From contig NZ_BNCD01000017.1 of NCBI RefSeq assembly GCF_014656295.1, positions 62,001-126,000 on the forward strand: DNA of 64,000 nucleotides, read 5' to 3'. Position numbers and translations under genes: made by a program. The stretch comes from Streptomyces sulfonofaciens. GTDB lineage: Bacteria; Actinomycetota; Actinomycetes; Streptomycetales; Streptomycetaceae. Position 1 is the stretch's first letter. The number at the start of each line of letters is the position of its first letter. Under the pieces are notes generated by a model. It had not been told where the DNA came from, ran no database searches, and saw nothing but the letters and a program-made list of their open reading frames with translations. Below are positions 49,887-58,171 of the stretch, one piece after another.

Positions 49887-50429
49887 TCAGGAGTTGGGGC
49901 AGGCACGGACCGGCCGCTCGGTCTCCGAGAACGGCTCCAGCAGGTAGCCGCGCCCCCAGGCCGTGCGGATCGCGAGGTTGACCGGGACGAGCCGTCTCCT
50001 GAGCCGCATGATGTGCAGGTCCAGGGAGTTGCGGGTCGGACTGTTCAGGGCGGACCTGGCCAGGCGCTGCCTCAGCTCGTGACGGGGGACCACTGCCTCG
50101 AAGCGCTCCACGAACAACTCCATCAGCTCCGTCTGTGTGGTGGATATGGTCACCCACTGGGCGTCGAAGTAGAGCGTGCCCGAGGAGTCCAGGACCGGGG
50201 TCCTGCGGCTGCGCGCGCGGTGTCGCAGGGCGGCGACCCGGGCCTCCAGGTCGGCCCGGGATATCGGCGCCCGTACCCAGTCCTCCCGCGGATCGCTGCA
50301 CAACGGCGGCTCCGCCCCGCCCTCCACGACGAGCAGGCAGGGAATTCCTTCTCGTTTGCAGTGGTTGCGTAAGTTCGCTTGGGCGGGCCATCGTACGAAC
50401 TTCACATCACTATTGGAGCTCTTGTACAC
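49887..50429 (-). CDS. OmpR/PhoB-type winged-helix regulator lacking a recognisable receiver domain
   Basis: 180 residues. The C-terminal Trans_reg_C winged helix (about 85-170) contains VTISTTQTELMELFVERFEA, VVPRHELRQRLARSALNSPT, RNSLDLHIMRLRRRLVPVNL and AIRTAWGRGYLLEP. The N-terminal ~75 residues (VKFVRWPAQANLRNHCKREG, IPCLLVVEGGAEPP) resemble a shortened receiver remnant without the acidic pocket or phospho-acceptor Asp/Lys. It would therefore not be phosphorylated in the classic way. GTG 50429. Such atypical regulators often sit in antibiotic clusters. It is one of three regulator genes grouped here. Confidence 0.85.
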   Translation of the reverse strand: MYKSSNSDVKFVRWPAQANLRNHCKREGIPCLLVVEGGAEPPLCSDPREDWVRAPISRADLEARVAALRHRARSRRTPVLDSSGTLYFDAQWVTISTTQTELMELFVERFEAVVPRHELRQRLARSALNSPTRNSLDLHIMRLRRRLVPVNLAIRTAWGRGYLLEPFSETERPVRACPNS

Positions 50430-50595
50430 GGCGACCCCCAGAGTGAATGGTCCCGGGCGCAGACGGCGCCGACAGGATCAAAGAACACTAGCAAGAGGAC
50501 CAAAGGCCGGACAAGAAGAATGAATTCACGGTTCGTCCGCCGGCATGCTTTACCGTGGATTAGCTGTTTCCCCGCAGGCCACGCCCTTTCGGATA

Positions 50596-50611
50596 GTCCT
50601 GTCGACAGGAC
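50596..50611. promoter_or_regulatory. Perfect 16-bp palindrome GTCCTGTCGACAGGAC
   Basis: Located in the comparatively AT-rich 297-base gap between the HxlR gene end and the winged-helix gene start, 167 bases upstream of the latter. It could be an operator for the winged-helix gene or a terminator for HxlR; it has no loop, which favours protein binding. Confidence 0.45.
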
Positions 50612-50726
50612 GGTTCGCCGGGTAAAGGAACGGCCCGGCGCCTCGCCCCGCCATCCTTCGGTACCGGGCGCACGGCGTTGTGCCGGCCCGCACCGCCGTG
50701 CGGCGCGGCGCGCCGGTCCGCACCGC

Positions 50727-51308
50727 TCACCCGGAGTGCCGCGCCGTGTACCGGGCGCGCACCTCGGGACCGGCCGCAGGGCCCGCGGTGAGGACATGCG
50801 CGCCGGTGTCCACGCGCCGGCCCGTGACCCGGTCGACCAGCACGGGTTCCACCTCCCTGCCGGTCGCGGCGTCCACCAGGACCACGCTGCGCCGCTCGGG
50901 CGGCAGGCGGTCGTTGACCCATGCCGTCAGGGCAAGGAGCACGGGCCTGAGCGCGCGGCCGAGGTCCGTGAGCACATAGGCGTCGTGGCGGGGTCCGCTC
51001 TCGCTCGGAAGGTGGTCCATGAGGCCCGTCCTCACCAGGGTGGACAGCCTGTTGGCCAGCACATTCGGTGCTATTTTCAGATTGTCGCGGAACTCTTCGA
51101 AATGGGTGTTCCCATCAAGTGCGTCATGCAGTAACTCCAGCGTCCACCAGTCGCCGATGAGCCGCATGGCATACGCCAGCGGACCGTCCTCGTTGCGCGC
51201 CCCCACCGCTTTTTCCTCCGAATTCCGCGCCGGTCGCACCACCGGTGCACCTGACGCGTCGATGCCGACGAGTAGAAGGTTGAGCCGCAAATCTTTTACG
51301 TACACCAT
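50727..51308 (-). CDS. HxlR-family transcriptional regulator
   Basis: 193 residues. The HxlR winged helix (about 42-135) contains PLAYAMRLIGDWWTLELLHD, ALDGNTHFEEFRDNLKIAPN, VLANRLSTLVRTGLMDHLPS and YVLTDLGRALRPVLLALTAW. It carries a ~40-residue N-terminal extension (VKDLRLNLLLVGIDASGAPV) and a ~50-residue C-terminal tail (VVLVDAATGREVEPVLVDRV). That tail resembles the DUF24 extension with a conserved D..TG repeat. HxlR proteins respond to aldehydes, quinones or drugs. Start ATG 51308; an internal GTG before GARNEDGPLAYAM is possible. Upstream gene of the regulator group. Confidence 0.87.
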   Translation of the reverse strand: MVYVKDLRLNLLLVGIDASGAPVVRPARNSEEKAVGARNEDGPLAYAMRLIGDWWTLELLHDALDGNTHFEEFRDNLKIAPNVLANRLSTLVRTGLMDHLPSESGPRHDAYVLTDLGRALRPVLLALTAWVNDRLPPERRSVVLVDAATGREVEPVLVDRVTGRRVDTGAHVLTAGPAAGPEVRARYTARHSG

Positions 51309-51618
51309 GGCGAGGACTCACCCGAAAGTGGCCGCTGATGTCGCCGTCCTGTCAGCATCGGCCCGGTTCAGGATCGATGCCGGAGCTGGGGGCGGGGCCG
51401 GGGGAGCCGGGGCTCGGGCCGGGCCGCACAGCGCTGCGGTGCCCGCCCGTCGGGCGGACACCATGACACCCCCGCCCCGGACATCCCCGTGACCCCAGCC
51501 GTCGCCGACCACGCCGCACGGCCCGGCCACCCGGGCGGTCCCACCCCCGGGCCCCGCCGGCCGGTGCCGCGGACCCGGTCGAGCGGCTGCTCTGCACCGG
51601 GGGCTCGGGCCCGGCTGC
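51309..51618. other. Intergenic, no gene seen
   Basis: About 310 bases between the HxlR start and the DUF3040 stop. It is GC-rich with GGGCGGGGGCCGGGGG-like runs and no convincing coding frame or stem. Confidence 0.45.
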
Positions 51619-51939
51619 TCAAGCCCGGTCCCGGCGCTCCGCCCGGTGGTGCATCGCACGCCGGCCGCCCAGGAGGGCGAACGTCCACGTCGCGGCGAAG
51701 GCCCAGATCACTCCGGGGTTGGATGTGCTGATGCCGACCACCAGCAGGATCAGCGAGGCCAGCGCCGCCATGGCCATGAAGAACCCGCGGGCCGCTCCCG
51801 ACGCCGCCCACGCGCTGTGCACCCGGAAGCTGATGCGCACGGCACGCAACCGTCGGTTCAGACGGTGGTCACGGTCGAGGGCCGCCTCCATCTCGTCAAG
51901 GATCCGCTGCTCGCGCTCGGGGAGCCGGCCTGTCGCCAT
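51619..51939 (-). CDS. DUF3040 family membrane protein
   Basis: 106 residues. The N-terminal cytoplasmic helix LPEREQRILDEMEAALDRDH is the DUF3040 hallmark, followed by two transmembrane helices (GFFMAMAALASLILLVVGIS, PGVIWAFAATWTFALLGG) and a short basic tail (RRAMHHRAERRDRA). ATG 51939 follows GGAGG. In actinobacteria these small proteins are abundant and uncharacterised. Confidence 0.9.
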   Translation of the reverse strand: MATGRLPEREQRILDEMEAALDRDHRLNRRLRAVRISFRVHSAWAASGAARGFFMAMAALASLILLVVGISTSNPGVIWAFAATWTFALLGGRRAMHHRAERRDRA

Positions 51940-52065
51940 GATCTCTACCTCCCACCGCTCGTCTCGGCTTCGCCACGAGTGCCCCGGCACTCGCGGAACT
52001 AACGGCGCACCGGACCGGCGCGCGGGCCCGCCCGCACCCCGGCGTCCCCCGACCGGACACACACC

Positions 52066-52149
52066 GAGCGGTGCACGCCGAGCGGTGCACGCCGAGCGGT
52101 GCACGCCGAGCGGTGCACGCCGAGCGGTGCACGCCGAGCGGTGCACGCC
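52066..52149. repeat. 14-bp minisatellite, six perfect copies
   Basis: GAGCGGTGCACGCC repeats six times without a mismatch (starts at 52066, 52080, 52094, 52108, 52122, 52136). Each copy contains the GTGCAC palindrome. It lies in the intergenic region between divergent genes, about 145 bases before the beta-propeller-like gene. Perfect identity implies recent expansion. Confidence 0.92.
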
Positions 52150-52293
52150 GCGGCCGCCGGCGCACGTGTGAACCGGACCCAAGGGTTCTTCCCGTACCAC
52201 CCACCCCGGTCTGACATGCTTCCCGGCAGGCCGATACGGTCCGGGTGGTCACGGGGTCCGGTCGAGCAGATCGTTGGGGCGGCACAGGTGCGA

Positions 52294-53724
52294 ATGACGT
52301 TTGACTGGCGCCGGCGGCGCCCGGTGGTGTTGCGTTCGAGGCGTGAGCGGATCGTCCGCGGCACCCTGCTCACCGGTGTGGTGGTGCTGGCACTCCTCGC
52401 GGTCCTGTCCATGGTCGGCACCAGCGCACCGAAGGACACGGCCGGCCGCACCGCCGCCACCGGCCCGCGGCACCCGCGCCTGCTGGTGCCGGCCGGTTAC
52501 GACACCAGCAGGGGCTGGGACGTGTCCGGTGTCTCCGACGAGTACGTGGTGGCCGAGAACACCGGGAGCGTCGCCGTGCTGGAGGAGGCCGGCCAGGGCC
52601 GCTTCCAGGTGCGCGCGCTCGACGTCACCAGCGGGCGCACGCGCTGGACCGGGGATCCGGTGCGGCCGCTGTCCAGGTCCTGGGCCCGGCCCCGGCTGCT
52701 CACCGTCTCAGAGGGCAGCCGGGAGTACTTCGTCACCTGGTCCTACGGCGACATCGGCCAGTCGGTCCTGGGCGGCCCCAGGACCGTCGTCTCCCTCGAC
52801 ATCTACGACGCGGCCTACGGCACCCGGCAGCACGTCTACGTGCCCTGGCCGGAGGCCCCCGACGTGACGGCGGGCGGCCCCGGGATCCTCATCGGGCGCG
52901 GCAGCGACCACGCCGCCGTCGTCGACCCCGCCGACGGCAAGGTGTCGACCACCGCCGCGAAGGACCTCAAGTACCCGCGCGGCTGCGGCTCGTGCCACCG
53001 CGACACCGACATCCGCGGCCTCACCTCCCACGGGCTGATCGTGCGGGGCGCCAAGGAGTTCTGGGTGCGCGGCGGCTGGTACGGCCGCAGGACCGCTCCC
53101 AAGGGCACCGACCCGGCCTCCGGCGTGCCCGCCTCCGTCAGCACCGACCGGGTGCTCGTGAAATGGCGCAGGAAGCCCGGCGGCAAGAAGGCCGGCGACT
53201 TCGAGACGTGGGCCGTGCACGATGCCGCCACCGGCAAGGTCCTCGCCTCTGCCGACTGCCACCGCCCGGCCGTCGACCCCGGTAGGTACCCGGAGATGGT
53301 GTTCTCCTTCTCGGGCCGTTACGTGGTGGCCGGGGCGCTCGTCTTCGACCTCGCCGACCACAAGGGCTACTGCTTCGACAAGGAGTCGGACGGCACCACG
53401 CAGGGCGCCGTACCGGGGGAGCCGAGCCCGGACGTCCAGCCGGACGACCCCGCCGCCGACAAGGCCCCCCGCCCGCTGACCCTGATCGCCGTCACCGACC
53501 AGGGCACGGCCTACGGCACCACCGGCATGCACACCGCGGCCGACGCCCGCTCGGGGCTCGGCAAACCGCTGCGGGTCTCCCTGAGCACCGCCGTCCCTGA
53601 ACTCCTCGTCCCCACCGTGCACCTGCCCGCCGCGGACCTCGGCGGGTACGGCCTGTTCCCCTACACCGACAGCAAGGGCGTCCAGCACCTGATCGGCTAT
53701 CCGCGCAGGGGAACGGCCGACTGA
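52294..53724 (+). CDS. Membrane-anchored beta-propeller-like protein with CxxCH motif
   Basis: 476 residues. A basic N-terminus (FDWRRRRPVVLRSRRERIVR) precedes one transmembrane helix (TLLTGVVVLALLAVLSMVGT, ~24-43), so the bulk is extracytoplasmic. The body has PQQ/quinoprotein-like blade patterns (VRALDVTSGRTRWTGDPVRP, HAAVVDPADGKVSTTAAKDL, WAVHDAATGKVLASADC). Cys 231-Gly-Ser-Cys 234-His 235 forms CGSCH, the covalent haem-c motif, although a disulphide is equally possible. A second Cys pair lies later (SADCHRP, KGYCFDK). Start ATG 52294 (GTG 52288 possible). Family unrecognised; it precedes a STAND/TPR gene by 115 bases. Confidence 0.8.
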   Translation: MTFDWRRRRPVVLRSRRERIVRGTLLTGVVVLALLAVLSMVGTSAPKDTAGRTAATGPRHPRLLVPAGYDTSRGWDVSGVSDEYVVAENTGSVAVLEEAGQGRFQVRALDVTSGRTRWTGDPVRPLSRSWARPRLLTVSEGSREYFVTWSYGDIGQSVLGGPRTVVSLDIYDAAYGTRQHVYVPWPEAPDVTAGGPGILIGRGSDHAAVVDPADGKVSTTAAKDLKYPRGCGSCHRDTDIRGLTSHGLIVRGAKEFWVRGGWYGRRTAPKGTDPASGVPASVSTDRVLVKWRRKPGGKKAGDFETWAVHDAATGKVLASADCHRPAVDPGRYPEMVFSFSGRYVVAGALVFDLADHKGYCFDKESDGTTQGAVPGEPSPDVQPDDPAADKAPRPLTLIAVTDQGTAYGTTGMHTAADARSGLGKPLRVSLSTAVPELLVPTVHLPAADLGGYGLFPYTDSKGVQHLIGYPRRGTAD

Positions 53725-53839
53725 CCGGCCGGACAGGGGAGTTGGCCGGCACGCACCGCGACGCATTCGCTACGGTTGATCACCTGACGCGAGTGAGGGC
53801 GCGGACGGCGTCCGAGGGCCTCACAGGGGGAGGTGCGCG

Positions 53840-56011
53840 ATGGTCGATCCGGTATCGATGGCGGCGCTCACGGCCATGGTCGGCGCGGTCGGCTCCGGCA
53901 TGGCCAACGAAGCGGGCAAGCGCGCCTACGAACTGCTCGGCGGCCTCGCCGCCCGGATCGCGGGCCGCGAGGTACGCGCCCCCTGCGCGCCGGCCGACTG
54001 GGACGCACTCGCCCGGCTGCTGCACGAGGGGGCCGAGCGCGACCCGCGCCACGCCCGCAGCCTCGCCGGCATGCAGGCCCTGGTGGGCAGGGCACTGGAA
54101 AGGCCCCAGGCCCTCTCCTGCGCACCGCCCTTCCCCTCCGGCGTGCGCTCCTTCACGGACCGCCAGGAGGCCCTGCGGCAACTGAGCCGCGAGGCATTCC
54201 GCCCGGCCGACGGACGTCCGCGCAGGGTGCTCGTCCACGGCCCGGAGGGCATCGGCACCAGCGCCCTGGCCGTCCAGTGGTGCCGCGCGCAGAGCGAGCA
54301 GTACCCGCACGGGCGCCTCCATGTGGACCTGCGCGGCGACGGTCCCGGTGAGGGGCGCGACGCCGCGACCGCGCTGCGGCTCCTGCTGGGCGGCCTCGGC
54401 CTGCCGCCCGAGGACATCCCGCCCGCCCTCGAAGAACGCGCCGGCCTCTTCCGGCGGCTCACCGAGGACCGGCGCCTGTGCCTCGTCCTCGACCACGCCC
54501 AGTCCGCCGCCCAGGTCGCACCGCTCCTCAGCGGCGCCGCCGGCGTCTTCACGATCGTCACCGCGCACCGCCTGCTGCCCGGCGTCGACGCCGTGCCCGT
54601 CCCGGTCGGACCGCTCACCTCCCGCGACGCGACCCGGTTGCTGACGCAGGTGGCGGGGAAGGAGGCGGTGGCGGCGGCGCGGGCCGTGCTGCCGTCGGTC
54701 CTTCGCCGGTGCGCGGGCCGGCCGTACGCCCTCCTCGCCGCGGTGCCGGACCTGGCCGCACCCCCTCCGCCCGGCGAGACGGTCGGCCACCGTGCCCGGC
54801 GGGGCGGCGCCGCGCCGGAGGCGGACCCGGTCCACGCCGTCGCCGTACGCGCGTACGAACGGCTCGGCGAGGACGACGCCCGCTGCTACCGGCTGTGGGC
54901 CCTGCGGCCCTGGCCCGCACTGACACCGGCCGCCGCAGCGGCCATCGCCGAGGTCCCGGAAACCGCCGCCGCCGACCTGCTCGACCGGCTGGCGGAGCGG
55001 CGCCTGCTGGAGCGTGCGGGCTCCGGCTACCGCTACCGGGACGGCATCCGCCGCCACGCCGAGGCGCAGGCGGCCCGCCAGGACGGCCTGGCCGCCTGCG
55101 CCCGTACGGTGCACCGCGCGGTGGCGTACTACCTGGATTTCGCCGTGCACGCGGACCTGGCCGCACTGCCCGAGCGCTGGCACCTCGGCCCCCGCTACCG
55201 GCAGGCGACCGCCGACCGCTACCCGAGCCGGGGCGCCGCGCTCGCCGCCCTCAAGGCCGAACTCGCCAACCTCGTCCAGGCGGTGCGCGCGGCCGAGGAG
55301 TTCCAGGACTGGGCCTCGGTGAGCCAGCTCACCGAGGCCCTGTGGGCGGTGCAGTTGAAGGCGGGCCGGCACGACGAACTGCTGCCGGCACTGCGGATCG
55401 CGGCCCGGGCCGCCCACGAGCGCTTCCCCGGCACGCGCATGGCCGGCCGGATGCACACCCAACTGGCCTTCGCCCTCCTGGAGTTGCGGCAGTTCGAGGA
55501 GGCGGAGGCGCAGTTGCGCCGCGCCGCGGACGCGGTGCGGGGGGCCGGCCACACCCAGGGGGTGGCCACCGCCGTCGAGTCACTCGGCCTGCTCAGGCTC
55601 GCGCAGTGGCGCTGGCAGGACGCGCTGGACTGCTTCACCGAGGCTGCCGCCGTGCTCGACGGCATCGCGCCCGGTGGTGAGGGCTTCGACGACCTGCCCC
55701 GGGCGCGCGCCCTGCTGCACCGCCACCGGGGCCGGGCGCTGCGGGGGCTGGACCGGCTGCCGGAGGCCCTGGAGGAGTCGGCCACGGCGCTGGCCCACTT
55801 CCGGGCGAGCGGCGAGCGGTACAACGCGGCCCGCACCCTGACGGACCTCGCCGAGACCCGTCTGAGGGCCGCGGACCCGGACGGCGCACTGCCTCTGATC
55901 GATGAGGCGCTGGCGGCACTGGAGAGCGAGCAGGCCGACCACCACGTCAGCCACCTGCGGGCCCTGCGCGCCCAGTGCGCCGACGACGGCGGTGTCACCC
56001 GAGCGGGGTGA
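53840..56011 (+). CDS. STAND-type NTPase-like protein with C-terminal TPRs (degenerate P-loop)
   Basis: 723 residues. N-terminal ~90-residue helical region VDPVSMAALTAMVGAVGSGM. The NB-ARC-like domain begins near SFTDRQEALRQLSREA, with RVLVHGPEGIGTSALAVQWC where the P-loop Lys is replaced (Thr 140), and Walker-B-like CLVLDHAQSAAQVAPLLSGA. It then shows winged-helix-like HAVAVRAYERLGEDDARCYR, and TPR-like repeats from ~500 on (LQLALALLEL-like FALLELRQFEEAEAQLRRAA; LLRLAQWRWQDALDCFTEAA; RGLDRLPEALEESATALAHF). This is the AfsR/regulator-like scaffold without BTAD or OmpR DNA-binding parts. ATG 53840 follows GGGGGAGG. ATP hydrolysis is doubtful. Confidence 0.85.
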   Translation: MVDPVSMAALTAMVGAVGSGMANEAGKRAYELLGGLAARIAGREVRAPCAPADWDALARLLHEGAERDPRHARSLAGMQALVGRALERPQALSCAPPFPSGVRSFTDRQEALRQLSREAFRPADGRPRRVLVHGPEGIGTSALAVQWCRAQSEQYPHGRLHVDLRGDGPGEGRDAATALRLLLGGLGLPPEDIPPALEERAGLFRRLTEDRRLCLVLDHAQSAAQVAPLLSGAAGVFTIVTAHRLLPGVDAVPVPVGPLTSRDATRLLTQVAGKEAVAAARAVLPSVLRRCAGRPYALLAAVPDLAAPPPPGETVGHRARRGGAAPEADPVHAVAVRAYERLGEDDARCYRLWALRPWPALTPAAAAAIAEVPETAAADLLDRLAERRLLERAGSGYRYRDGIRRHAEAQAARQDGLAACARTVHRAVAYYLDFAVHADLAALPERWHLGPRYRQATADRYPSRGAALAALKAELANLVQAVRAAEEFQDWASVSQLTEALWAVQLKAGRHDELLPALRIAARAAHERFPGTRMAGRMHTQLAFALLELRQFEEAEAQLRRAADAVRGAGHTQGVATAVESLGLLRLAQWRWQDALDCFTEAAAVLDGIAPGGEGFDDLPRARALLHRHRGRALRGLDRLPEALEESATALAHFRASGERYNAARTLTDLAETRLRAADPDGALPLIDEALAALESEQADHHVSHLRALRAQCADDGGVTRAG

Positions 56012-57725
56012 CGGCCACCCGGTGCGTGCCGTGCCCGGTGTGCACGGCCATCCCCTCGCCGGACAGCTCCTCCAGGGACCTGCCGTCCGCGAGCCAGGCG
56101 TGCAGGGCGGAGGCGTAGACGGCGGGGTCGGCGCCGCGCGGGCCTGCGGTGAGGCGGACCAGCCTGCCCCGGCGGGTGCGCAGCGTGCAACTGTCCGGGG
56201 AGGTGACGTATGCGGCGAGGGCGCAGTAGCGGAAGCGTTCCAGGGCCTGGGCCGACCACTCCTCGGGCGGGCCGAGGCGGGGGTCGTCGGCCGCCGCGTA
56301 CTGGAGGATGACATCGGCCTGGTCGGCCAGGGAGGCGTCCAGGGTGTCCTCGTGCACGGCCGTGTGCGCCCCGCCCTCCCCGGCGGGTTCGTAGGGCCCG
56401 GTGGCAAAGCGCGTCACCGCGATGCCGCCGGTGGCCGGCAGTCCGGTGAGGACGCGCAGGGGAGCGGTGCGGACGACGGGCTGGTACGGCGGCAGCGGCA
56501 GCGGGTCGAGCAGGGCGGGGGCGCCGGGCTCGGCACGGCCCATGAGGCGGTAGAAGGTGCGGCGCAGCAGCGCCGCCGAGCGGCCGGGCGCGGAGCTGGT
56601 GAGCCGTGCGGGGCCGGGCAGCGGACGGTGGTTCGCCAGCAGCGCTTCGAGCTGCGGCCGCAGTGGAGCGTACGGGTCGAGGCGCGGTGCCTGCCGTACG
56701 AACGCCGCCACGGGGGAGTCGGCGCCGAGGACCGTGAGCGGGCCCGCGCCGAGCAGGACGGGGGTGCCGAGCGCCGCGGCGTAGTAGCTGACGGATCCGA
56801 AGTCGCCGAGCACCGCGTCCGCGGCGATGAGTGCTTGGCGCCAGCCGCTCAGCGGGTCGATCAGGGTGAGGCCGGCCCGCTGGGCGCGGTCGAGCCAGGT
56901 GCGGATCTGGCCCGGGCCGTGGCCGTGCCAGATGTTGGGGTGCAGAACGGCGGCGAGGCGGTATTCGTCGGCGGGGAGTTCGGCGGTGAGCCGGGGGAGC
57001 AGCAGGGGCAGGATGTCGTCCGGGCCGCCGTCACCGAAGAGGGACTCCGGGTTCCAGGTGGAGTTGAGCAGCAGGAGCCGCTGGCCGCGGGTGACGCCCA
57101 GTGCCCTGCGGAAGCGCTCGCGGCGGGGCCTGGCGGCCAGGATGCGGTCGTAGCAAGGGTCTCCGGCGAGTACGGCGGTCGGGGCGGCCTCGGGGCAGGA
57201 GGCACGGAGCCTGGCCAGTTGCTCGGGGTGCGAGAGCACCAGCGCGTCCGCGATCGGCCTGCCCTCCGCGAGCACCCACTCGGGCGCCAGCCCGAACACG
57301 TCCGGCTGTCCGGGTGTCCGGGCGTCCGGGCGTCCGACTGTCCGGCGGGGCAGCCTCTTGTTGTAGCCAACCCCATGCGACAGTACGAGTAGTTTGCCGG
57401 GAATATCATGCAGTGCTCCACCAAAACTGGCGGAGATCGTCAGATCCGCCCCGAGGTGCAGCGCCTGGTCCCAGGGCAGCACCGGCACGCCCACCTCCGC
57501 CAGCAGCTCCGCCACCCCGCTCTGGAAGGGCGAGGACCCGGTGCACGTGGCCAGCAACTGCACCCCGAGGTCGTCCCGGAAGAGCGGCAGGACGTCGAGG
57601 AGCCTGGTGGCCGAGGTGACGTTGTGCACGACGAGCAGGACCGTGCGGCAGCGGCCGCGGGTGGTCCAGCGCCCGGCGTCCTCACCGACCGGCACCCGTA
57701 TCCACCTGGACACCGCCTCCGCCAC
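55995..57725 (-). CDS. CDP-glycerol glycerophosphotransferase-like / glycosyltransferase-like protein
   Basis: 576 residues. A GT-B-like N-terminal half (RTVLLVVHNVTSATRLLDVL, LPLFRDDLGVQLLATCTGSS, DLTISASFGGALHDIPGKLL, LSHGVGYNKRL) is followed by LLLLNSTWNPESLFGDGGPD, VLHPNIWHGHGPGQIRTWLD and IAADAVLGDFGSVSYYAAAL. The last is the conserved nucleotide-diphosphate-binding pattern of CDP-glycerol transferases (DxxS/GSV). After ~370 residues comes an accessory domain of unknown type. A short repeat-encoded insert (GRPDARTPGQPD) lies near residue 130. GTG 57725; it overlaps the 3' end of the convergent STAND gene by 17 bases. Cell-wall polymer synthesis is inferred. Confidence 0.78.
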   Translation of the reverse strand: MAEAVSRWIRVPVGEDAGRWTTRGRCRTVLLVVHNVTSATRLLDVLPLFRDDLGVQLLATCTGSSPFQSGVAELLAEVGVPVLPWDQALHLGADLTISASFGGALHDIPGKLLVLSHGVGYNKRLPRRTVGRPDARTPGQPDVFGLAPEWVLAEGRPIADALVLSHPEQLARLRASCPEAAPTAVLAGDPCYDRILAARPRRERFRRALGVTRGQRLLLLNSTWNPESLFGDGGPDDILPLLLPRLTAELPADEYRLAAVLHPNIWHGHGPGQIRTWLDRAQRAGLTLIDPLSGWRQALIAADAVLGDFGSVSYYAAALGTPVLLGAGPLTVLGADSPVAAFVRQAPRLDPYAPLRPQLEALLANHRPLPGPARLTSSAPGRSAALLRRTFYRLMGRAEPGAPALLDPLPLPPYQPVVRTAPLRVLTGLPATGGIAVTRFATGPYEPAGEGGAHTAVHEDTLDASLADQADVILQYAAADDPRLGPPEEWSAQALERFRYCALAAYVTSPDSCTLRTRRGRLVRLTAGPRGADPAVYASALHAWLADGRSLEELSGEGMAVHTGHGTHRVAVTPLG

Positions 57726-57852
57726 CGCGCCCCCTGGTCACTCGTCCGCCCGTGTCGGTCCGGCAACGATAACCAAGGCTGCGGGTGCCGCTGCGGAGTG
57801 CCCCGGACGCGGCAGCAGGAGCGTGCCGGGGGCGCTCAGGTGCGTACGGCGG

Positions 57853-58008
57853 TCAGGTGCGCGAGGCGGCCATGCCCAGGGTGACCAGGCCGAGGACGAC
57901 CCAGCCGAACCACAACCAGCCGTTGCTTCCCATGGCCGCCGTGTAGGCGGTCACCACGACCAGGCCGCCGACCGTGACGACCCCCATCGCCTTCGTGGAA
58001 CCGGGCAT
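57853..58008 (-). CDS. Small two-helix membrane protein
   Basis: 51 residues: MPGSTKAMGVVTVGGLVVVT, then AYTAAMGSNGWLWFGWVVLG and LVTLGMAASRT. Two transmembrane helices with a short Gly/Asn turn. ATG 58008 has a strong GGAGG ribosome site seven bases upstream. It lies 163 bases after ctaG on the same strand. Comparable small membrane proteins of unknown role are widespread in Streptomyces. Confidence 0.75.
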   Translation of the reverse strand: MPGSTKAMGVVTVGGLVVVTAYTAAMGSNGWLWFGWVVLGLVTLGMAASRT

Positions 58009-58171
58009 CGCGACACCCTCCTCACACCGGACGGGCCGGGCCCCGGCCCGGACCGCGCTCCAACGCGACCTGCGGACCCATCATCCTCCTGGCGCACGGT
58101 CCGCCACCAGCAGCCCGTCGGACACCGCACGGGGCGCCCGGCCGCGGCCCGCCCGGGAACCCGGAAGGCCC

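Noticed and set aside
48985..49947. Long + strand frame in the gene-free stretch after the LmbU-family gene
   Set aside because: Translation is Arg/Pro/Gly-rich without secondary-structure pattern, contains GTRGTHGTRGTRG repeat and overlaps the winged-helix gene antisense.
52066..52149. Minisatellite as a CRISPR array
   Set aside because: Units are 14 bp and directly abutting with no spacers, and no cas genes are near.
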